Source: Paramyrothecium sp. XJ0827
Taxonomy: Eukaryota; Ascomycota; Sordariomycetes; Hypocreales; Stachybotryaceae
Length of the DNA: 64,000 nt
Direction: 5' to 3'
Assembly (NCBI GenBank): GCA_020881915.1
Contig: JAJFPB010000006.1
Coordinates: 2,542,001-2,606,000 of the forward strand
A program made the translations under genes and the position numbers. Shown here piece after piece: positions 57,213 to 64,000 of this stretch; the first letter of the stretch is position 1; each line of letters opens with the position of its first letter. The notes under the pieces are model-generated. The model ran no database searches and was not told the DNA's origin. It worked only from the letters and a program-made list of their open reading frames with translations.

Positions 57213-58860
57213 ATACGGAGTTGCCAGTTTCGCAGTACCTAAAAACAGCGTGCTGGGACTACTGGTAGTCTACCCACCCGGATAGCTTGGGCAGAAGATG
57301 AGGCGACAGTGAAAAAAGATGCCCAAGCTACTCTACTCCCAAGAGAGCTCTAGTAGCGAGGCGATGTCCGGCTCAGTCGGTTGCACACTAACGGTGCTCG
57401 ACACGGGCCACCCTTCCCAGAACCCATCCCCCTCCTTGTTGTCTCTCTCCACCTGCCTTGACGGCGCCGCCCGGGTCTTCGGCGGCCTCGATCTACGGTG
57501 CTAGTGTAGAGGAGGCGACGGTCTCTGGTTTATTAGCGATCCATTGTTCTCGTTGGCTGAGCAGGAAACGCGCAAGTCGGGGGTCTTGGCAGGGCAAAGC
57601 ATGCCAGGGCAGGACAGGGCAGCGCAGCGCCAGGGCGGTGCACCGCCCGTCAATTCGAGTCTTGGGCCATTGCGTGTTGCGACGTCAAGGCTCTGGTTTG
57701 GCAGCGCTAGGAAGTAACCCCGGTGCGGGCTAGAGTCGAAGCAGGATAGAGCACTGTCGACGGTCAGAACAAGGCAGGGCGAGGTAGGGCGAGGTGAGGT
57801 CGATGAGGTATAGTCTATCGGCAATGCAGACGATGCAAACCTCTAACACCAACCCAAACCGAGCCGAACCAATCTCCTCCCCCCCTTTCCCTCCGCGCCG
57901 TTCACCAAGCCTAGCATTAGCTCTAGTAATCACATTCGCATTGCTCTGGGTCTATACCTGCCTATTCGTGACCACATGAAAAAAATGCTAGGGACGCGGC
58001 GTTTCCTGTATATCGAGACTGCTCCATGCGTTCCGTTTCCGTCGCTTAAAAGTGCGCCGTCTCTCAATGCCTGCCCGCCGCACCCGGACCCGACGTTCGA
58101 ACCACACACCACCTGCCCTTTTGTTTTCGGCAGAGAGGACACTCGGACATCAACCGGATACTAATGGCTTCCCTCTTTTCCCTGCCTCTTCGCGTAGCTA
58201 CGGCACCTCGCTAAAAGCTTTGGTCGTCACAGTGTCTTTGCGTGTCTGTCCACCTTCCCGTCCCCTCTTCATCCGGGAACGACATCTCATCCGCCCCTCT
58301 GGCATTTGCACAACTTCCGCCGGCCTGTAGAAGCTATCTTGTCGTCTCCGGCAGTTCGGCCAACGACCGCCTATCCCGCCGGAATCTACGGTACTAGCCC
58401 TTGCAAGTACCAAGCTTTGCTTGCCGTCTCTGAGGACGCGGACGGTGCCTGCCTCGCCGTGTAAGGCGTGACATCTCTTGCCCCCCAAAGCGGGTGTCTC
58501 CCATCTTATTAAAAGAGGACGCCCACCCAAGCTACCTTATCCGCATTGCTCCAACCCAAGGGTAGCTCCCCACAAACTGAACCCAGCCTGGACAGAGACG
58601 CCATTCCTAAACAGACGCCAGAGAGGCTTTGTCCGGCGCGGGAAAGACGAAGAGCCAAGCCGCAAGGAGAAGACGGCAAGGACGAGGCGTCTGGCCTGCG
58701 CGTCTAGTCATTGACATTCAACCATCCATCACTCAACACACGCCCTGGGCGGTGCAGCTTCTCATCAACTTACATCGCCTGCCTTGGCCTTAACTTCTTA
58801 CCTACCTGCCGTACCTTTACCTCACCTTCCCTCTTGCCTACCTATCGTGCCACTGCCCCC

Positions 58861-58979
58861 GTGGGAACAAGTCTACTCCTCTCCCTCCTCTACCTCCTCT
58901 ACCTCCTCTTCCTTCTTCTTGTGCTTCCTGCTCCTCCTCCTCTTCCTTCTTCTTCCTCTACCTCTCCTCCTCCTACTCA
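58861..58979 (+). promoter_or_regulatory. Polypyrimidine tract in probable WOPR 5' leader
   Basis: About 120 bp of nearly pure C/T with repeating CTCCT and CTTCT units. Fungal promoters and long leaders often contain such tracts near transcription starts. The exact role is inference. Confidence 0.5.
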
Positions 58980-59946
58980 TCTGGTTTCGTTCACATATGC
59001 CGTCCCGGACGTCTCTTTCTTGATCCATTTCCGTCAACCTCCGTGACCCTTCGATTCGAGGGCGTGGTAGGCACTTCGACACTTTGGCCCTCGTGGACAG
59101 ACCTCTTTTAAACTCTGGTCCCCATAACCTTCTGAACCTTCTCACACCCTTTTGGCTCTGACTCCTCGCCACCTCGCTCCAGTCCAGTCCCAGCCAAAAG
59201 GCAGTTCGCGTCGCCGCCTGAGCTGCCCCTGTCTATCCGCGGCATCTAGCCAGTGTCAAGAGGCTAAATCCCCATTTTGCTCGGTGTGCTGCAGCTCAAC
59301 ACGCCCCACGAGCCTCGCCAGACCTGCAGCCACACACTTTGGCAGATCGATTCAAGTCTCTTTTTCTTTCCGGCCGCCTTACCTGGAGGGGATTGGTCCT
59401 CGCCCTTCTGGCTTACTCTCCTCTTGCAGCCTCTCGCCGCCTCCATCCCCACCTGTCCCATTCAACAGCAGAGCCTCTCTCGCACTACCTTCCTCAGGTC
59501 CTCCTGAGGCAACTCATCCTGCTTCGTCTTTCTCTCTCTCTTTCTCTTCCTCATACCTCGTCTCCCTTTCTCCCCTCTCTTGGTCGCCATCAGCCGGTCA
59601 CTGCTGCGGCGGCTATCACTTCCTCGTCCATTCATTCCAACATCGCCTCTCGACTGTTGCTTCTCTTTCACTCACCAGTAACTTCGTTGCCAATCAAGTT
59701 ACTCCTGCGCTACTCTAGCTCCCTTGGGTTGGGTTGGATCCGGGCAAACATTGCACAAGAGCTACGCGACAACCTTTCCTCACAACTCAATCGTGTGCCT
59801 GCGCTGAGGAGTCTCTCTCTCGTCTTGACTCGGGATCAGCTCTCCCTGGCAACCTTTTCTCAGTAGCCGGGCTTCTCACCTTCCTCGCCTTCCTCTCGAC
59901 AAGCTTCATCCGCTCGGCATTTATTCATCTCCAAGGTTAAGTTTGC

Positions 59947-61359
59947 TTGGTCGCACACTTAACCCAAACCATGACCATGGCAGGTCAATCGGAGCCTCTC
60001 ATCCCTACCTTCGAGGGTCATATTGCCTCGACCCTCGACGCTCTTGTCCTCTTCGAGGCATGTCTTTCAGGCACGCTGAGCCACGTACCTCGTCGTCCCC
60101 ACGATCGTGAGCGCAATGAGCTCATCAAGAGCGGCAATGTCTTCATCTACGAAGAGCACTCCTCCGGTATCAAGCGATGGACTGATGGCGTATCGTGGAG
60201 CCCAAGCCGCATCCTGGGCAACTTCCTGATATACCGTGAGCTCGAGAAGCCTTTCCCACCGGGCGAAAAGAAACGAGCTCTGAAGAAGAACAAGAAATGC
60301 CAACAGGGCATCAGCAAGCCTGAGCCCAGCCCGCGTTCCAACTCCATGGGGTACCCTTCCACTATGGACACAGGTGGCGTTGGCAAGGATGCGGAGCGTT
60401 CTCTCATCGGCTCTCTGATTGACTCGTACCCCTTCAAGTCGGAGGGCCTTGTCAAGAAAACTATCAGTGTCTCCTACAATGGCATTCCTCACCATCTGGT
60501 CAGCTACTACAACGTCAACGACGTGATGGCGGGCCGTCTGCAGACACCGACAAAGCATACCGGCCTCAAACATATCATGCCTCGCGCCGACTTGTACATG
60601 TCGCAGAATTTCAGGGCCCCCCTTGACGAAGTTGAATACAACCCAGATGACCGAGGCGCTCCTGGTCTTTTCGCGTCTCTTGCCGGAGCACATGAGTTTG
60701 CTGCTCACGGCGGCTCTCTTCAGCGCGCCATGTCTCTCCCAAGCTTTCAGCCCATACAGATGCCCAGCTACGCGAACTCGACTCCATACGGCTTTAGCCA
60801 CCAACCACAACAACCTTCTTTCATGAGCTCTGTGTCAACAAGCGCCCCCCCTCTGTCGGCAGCACCACCCATGTCGTACACCGCGCCTTCCCAGGGCAAC
60901 TATGCCCTGGATCCGACGAGGCCACCACGATTTGCGTCGAATGCTGGACTTGGCCACGAGTTCCCACGCAATATGCCCAACGATCACAGCCCTCAGAGGA
61001 GGCACTCTACCTTCGAGGCTGCAGTGCCCTCAGAACTCACGTCCATATCACTGACTGCTATACCTGAAGGACGACCAGTCCCAAACAGTAGTTCCTACCT
61101 CAGCGCTCCGACTTACTACTTGCCCCATCGATCCGCACCCATGCCAGGCCACGATCAAACCTTCCCGTCACCAAGGCAAATGAAAGCGGAACCCGATTTG
61201 GGCGGAGACGATACCACCTCGCAGAGCTATGGGCTCGACGAAAACAGTGCAGCCTGGGGCTTCGAGTCTCTTGACGGCACTGGTGACCACCAGTACTTCG
61301 GTAACCATGGGAGCGGCGGCTCCCAGCCTTGGTCAGGCTCCAATGGTATTGGCAGGTGA
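59947..61359 (+). CDS. WOPR-domain transcription factor (Gti1/Pac2; Wor1/Ryp1/Sge1-like)
   Basis: DNA-binding master regulator of morphology, effector expression or virulence in related fungi (established for Wor1, Ryp1, Sge1). A single exon of 470 residues from 59947; in-frame ATGs at 59971 and 59977 are possible, with the ACCATGACC context at 59971 looking best. WOPR part A holds FEGHIASTLDALVLFEACL, RRPHDRERNELIKSG and SGIKRWTDG, where KRWT (76-79) is the conserved PKA-type site. LGNFLIYRELEKPFPPGEKK follows. Part B has LVKKTISVSYNGIPHHLVSY. The C-terminal half is Gln/Pro/Ser-rich, a typical activation domain. A separate Pac2 paralogue would be expected elsewhere in the genome. Confidence 0.93.
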   Translation: MVAHLTQTMTMAGQSEPLIPTFEGHIASTLDALVLFEACLSGTLSHVPRRPHDRERNELIKSGNVFIYEEHSSGIKRWTDGVSWSPSRILGNFLIYRELEKPFPPGEKKRALKKNKKCQQGISKPEPSPRSNSMGYPSTMDTGGVGKDAERSLIGSLIDSYPFKSEGLVKKTISVSYNGIPHHLVSYYNVNDVMAGRLQTPTKHTGLKHIMPRADLYMSQNFRAPLDEVEYNPDDRGAPGLFASLAGAHEFAAHGGSLQRAMSLPSFQPIQMPSYANSTPYGFSHQPQQPSFMSSVSTSAPPLSAAPPMSYTAPSQGNYALDPTRPPRFASNAGLGHEFPRNMPNDHSPQRRHSTFEAAVPSELTSISLTAIPEGRPVPNSSSYLSAPTYYLPHRSAPMPGHDQTFPSPRQMKAEPDLGGDDTTSQSYGLDENSAAWGFESLDGTGDHQYFGNHGSGGSQPWSGSNGIGR

Positions 61360-62105
61360 TGATTTGTTGCTTTACTTGGCGTTCTGGGCACGTAGGGCGG
61401 TCTTGGGCGGTCATGGTTGGGAATCGGAAACCGGAAAAGGTTTGGAAGGCCGGCCTGGTTGGCGTACGGAGATTAGGACTTTGACCAAAGCACTGCTTGG
61501 GTGCTTGGGCTCTTGGTGGTTTCTATCATTGTTGCCCATACTATGGATCACAAGGCATGGTGTCGGTGTCGCTTGCGTTGTTTTTGTTTCTTGTTTCTGA
61601 AGAGTATTGTTGGACCGGCAGTGGTAATTTGGGGATGAGACAAGGGTTGTTTGCAGATACAAGCTAAAGAAGAATGCTCTACCAAGCATCCCCTTGACCT
61701 TGATAAAAAAAGCAGAAATGGGTCAAAAAGGCATGCTCCGTCGGGCAAGCCACCCACTGCATTGTTTTGTTTTATTTCAGTTTCCTTCTTATCTAGTTTC
61801 ACAACACGAAATACCATTGCATGTTTCCCTGACTTTGAGCGTGAAGTTGCTGTATTAGATTTGTCGTTCACTTAGTCTGCTCAGCAGTGGCGGTGCGTTA
61901 GTACTTTGAACCCTTGAGCAATTTGAGTGGCAGGGGTAAAGAGACCCGAGGTACAAACCCAATGCATTTAACCACTATAATGATATTAAGGAGGTCGATA
62001 AGCGAAGCCGCATTATCGTGTCAGTCTCCAACAAGAGTCGTGCCGATAAGAGAAAACGATAGTTACGGCGTTGAATCACGAGAAGAATGACTGCAAGTTC
62101 GAGCC
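61360..62105. other. Intergenic, WOPR 3' end to CRD1 promoter
   Basis: About 750 bp between two genes on the same strand. G/T-rich near 61400-61640, then AT-rich; probably a long WOPR 3' UTR. No gene-like frame. Confidence 0.5.
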
Positions 62106-63259
62106 ATGCTGGTTCCTGTCAGGCTCGCTAGCCACATTCCTCGGCTGGCGCTCGGTGCGCAGGCGTTCTCCTCTGCACGACGAGCAACTTGCTCAACCGC
62201 GGTAGCAGCGTCGCCAAAATGGTCGTCGCCGAGCTATAGACGAGCTCTCTTCACAGCGTCATCGCTTCGACGTCCTGAATCACAGCGAGCCCACGGGTAA
62301 GTGATGCAAACGAGCACGGAACGGCCGCACAATCGACGCCAAGCTCAGATCTGTAAACCGAGGGCGAATTGATACTGAGACTTTACGACCAGGCCCAGAA
62401 CCCCCGAGTCTCCCGCACCCGCACCCTCGTCTACCTCCCCACCACCGACGGCGCCGCAGACACAGGCAGCCGGGTCGACGAGCGCAAAGGAGCCGGTCTT
62501 GCACGAGGATATCTACACAATACCCAACTTCCTCACCTTCACCCGACTCGTTGCCGCGCCCGTCGTGGGATACCTGGTGCTGCACGACCAACATGCCTGG
62601 GCCGTAGGGCTTTTCGCCTACGCCGGCATCACGGACCTGCTGGATGGCTGGATCGCCCGTCGTTGGAACCGCAAGACGGTGGTCGGCACCATTATCGACC
62701 CCATGGCCGACAAGGCGCTCATGACGATCTTGACCGTCTGCCTTGCTGTGAAGGGCGCGCTTCCGCGTACGTCTCCTTGCCATGATGCTATTCGGTGATG
62801 GCCACCTACTGACAAGGGGCATTGTGTAGTCTGGGTGGCAACCATTATCCTTGGTAGAGATGTAGGTCTAGGTTTCGCGGCCATCTACTACCGCTGGATC
62901 TCCCTCCCGCCGCCGAAGACGTTTACTCGGTACTGGGACTTCTCGCTGCCGTCTGCCGAGGTCCGCCCAACGACCATCAGCAAGTACAACACCTTCCTGC
63001 AGCTCGCCCTCGTAGGCTTGACCACTTCGGCCCCGCTGGTCGGCGTCGACCTGGGCCTGGCCTTGACCTCCCTGCAGTGAGTATCATCTTCTCGTGTACT
63101 CCCCTTTTTCTTTTGCGCAACACGGACAAGGCTAACCGCGAGGCGGCTAGGTACATCGTGGCGGGAACCACAGTCTGGAGTGGAGCCAGCTATATATTCA
63201 CCAAAGACGCCGTGAAGATTCTGAACAAGGCAAAGTCTCAGGAGGGTGAGGCAAAGTAG
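62106..63259 (+). CDS. CRD1: Cardiolipin synthase (Crd1)
   Basis: Mitochondrial inner-membrane enzyme joining CDP-diacylglycerol and phosphatidylglycerol. Exons 62106-62296, 62393-62766, 62830-63076 and 63151-63259 give 306 residues. The N terminus is rich in Arg, Ser and Ala with almost no acids, as in a mitochondrial presequence. After a Pro/Ser/Thr linker comes LHEDIYTIPNFLTFTRLVAA, the family opening. The CDP-alcohol phosphatidyltransferase signature D-x2-DG-x2-AR-x8-G-x3-D-x3-D is fully present (DLLDGWIAR ... GTIIDPMAD). Hydrophobic helices follow to the end. The linker is read only when the first donor is placed at 62297. Confidence 0.93.
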
Positions 63260-63525
63260 ACATATTGTATTCTCCAAAACAAGACAAAAAACTTAATCAA
63301 CCACCATCTACCTGAAGCGCCATTGTCGAGTCGCTGATTACAAAACGGTATAATTACTGATACGTAACATGGGAAGGACAAAGATGCCATGCAGTCGCCA
63401 GAAGTCCGATTTCACCATCTATTCCCCGCGATGTATCATAACTCCGTATCCCTCTATAGTACACTTTGTTGTTTGTACAAAGACATTATGAGCTGTCATG
63501 TAAGCTGTCTGCTTGCAGGCAGGAA
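63260..63525. other. Convergent gap, CRD1 / MTO1
   Basis: About 265 bp between facing stop codons, AT-rich. Confidence 0.5.
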
Positions 63526-64000
63526 TTAATCCTCCTGAGCCGTACGTTGAATCCCCGAAGAGTTTCCTGACGCAACGGGTGGACCGTCGAATGAGTTGCG
63601 ACGGACATAAGCCAGGAGCCGAAGGCTTCCGGCGGGCGTCACTCCCTCTATGCGCCGAGCCTGTGCCAAGGTCTCTGGGCGGGTGACCTTCAGAACCTCC
63701 CGTTCGGCGATCGCAAGGCCGGGGATCGAGTTGTAGTCCAGGTCCACGGGGATGCGGATACGCTCCTCGTGGGTAAACTGGCCTCGCTCCGCAGCCTGCA
63801 TCTTGACGTACGGCGCGTAGAATGCCTCGACAGCAACGCGCTCCCGGATGCGGGGGTTATATGCTGATATGGCTGGCACGATCGAGCTCAGGTGGTCGAA
63901 GTCGATGCGAGTAGCATCGTGCGACAACCGGAGCATGTCCATGCCGCTGCGTCGTCTGGTGTCCCGCTTCACGCGGAAACCCTTCTCAATCAGATACTCG
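63526..64000 (-). CDS. MTO1: tRNA uridine 5-carboxymethylaminomethyl modification enzyme Mto1 (MnmG/GidA), C-terminal part
   Basis: Only the last 157 codons lie in the window; the gene continues past 64000. Mto1 works with Mss1 to modify the wobble uridine of mitochondrial tRNAs. The visible part is the C-terminal helical domain that binds the partner and the tRNA: VAVEAFYAPYVKMQAAE, then the landmark IPVDLDYNSIPGLAIAEREVLKVTRPETLAQARRIEGVTPA, which matches the bacterial MnmG end (DYxxIxGLS...RPxTxGQAxRIxGVTPA). It ends with a fungal-type extension. No intron is seen in this part. It is convergent with CRD1, another mitochondrial gene. Confidence 0.93.
   Translation of the reverse strand, partial: EYLIEKGFRVKRDTRRRSGMDMLRLSHDATRIDFDHLSSIVPAISAYNPRIRERVAVEAFYAPYVKMQAAERGQFTHEERIRIPVDLDYNSIPGLAIAEREVLKVTRPETLAQARRIEGVTPAGSLRLLAYVRRNSFDGPPVASGNSSGIQRTAQED

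Larger units (their letters stand above)
54977..59946. other. Gene-poor gap, 5.0 kb, upstream of WOPR gene
   Basis: The longest gap in the window. No conserved protein is recognisable; the best frames (56107-56412, 58052-58330) have no domain and poor codon bias. Features are a GAGGAT/GATGAT run at 55948, an AAGGTA cluster at 56964-56997, an ACGC repeat at 57191 and a pyrimidine tract at 58861-58979. From roughly 58700 to 59946 the sequence is C/T-rich and is probably the WOPR 5' leader. Confidence 0.45.

Overview
The window is nuclear DNA of a filamentous ascomycete (Pezizomycotina), most likely a sordariomycete. Short spliced introns (about 50-90 bp) carry GTRNGT donors and CTAAC/CTRAC branch sites. 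Genes are 0.3-1.5 kb apart on both strands. The protein set includes an RCO-1/Tup1 co-repressor, a Gti1/Pac2 WOPR factor, fused Ade5,7 and DUF2423. No species name can be given from sequence alone. I see no mobile element, CRISPR array, rRNA or convincing tRNA.

Layout, left to right:
0-13.2 kb: LAS21/GPI7 (-), a DUF2423 protein (-), a PIAS-type SUMO ligase (+), ADE5,7 (-), TRAPP subunit TRS33 (+), cytosolic malate dehydrogenase (-).
15-18.3 kb: ribosomal protein eL28 (-), a small DUF2015-like membrane protein (+), ERG3 (-).
18.3-23.1 kb: a gene-poor gap, then the co-repressor TUP1/rco-1 (+).
25.6-33.4 kb: RMP1 (-), an AVT1-type amino acid transporter (+), a Ran1/Ksp1-like kinase (-).
33.4-37.8 kb: a second gene-poor gap.
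37.8-42.5 kb: UTR4 (+), BMT2 (-), ribosomal protein uL23 (+), TIM8 (-).
43.2-54.98 kb: a CorA/Mnr2 magnesium transporter (-), SPC1 (+), RBX1/HRT1 (-), an Edc1/PNRC-like decapping activator (+), an FAD oxidoreductase (-), TDP1 (+).
55-59.9 kb: a third gene-poor gap, then the WOPR regulator (+).
62.1-64 kb: cardiolipin synthase (+) and the 3' end of MTO1 (-), which runs off the window.

This is a conserved housekeeping block with regulatory genes between. Themes are secretion and GPI anchoring (LAS21, SPC1, TRS33), translation and RNA (eL28, uL23, BMT2, RMP1, the Edc1-like protein), mitochondria (TIM8, CRD1, MTO1), ubiquitin/SUMO (SIZ-type ligase, RBX1, TDP1 with a UIM) and developmental regulation (TUP1, the kinase, WOPR). 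Housekeeping genes are tightly packed. The three regulators each sit beside a 4-5 kb gap, two of which end in pyrimidine-rich leaders. I found no clear new multi-gene system; the best leads are a poorly annotated decapping activator, dense regulatory motifs and the long leaders.

Exon joins were worked out by hand from splice consensus, reading frame and family resemblance. For the genes with full joins the exon lengths sum to whole codons.
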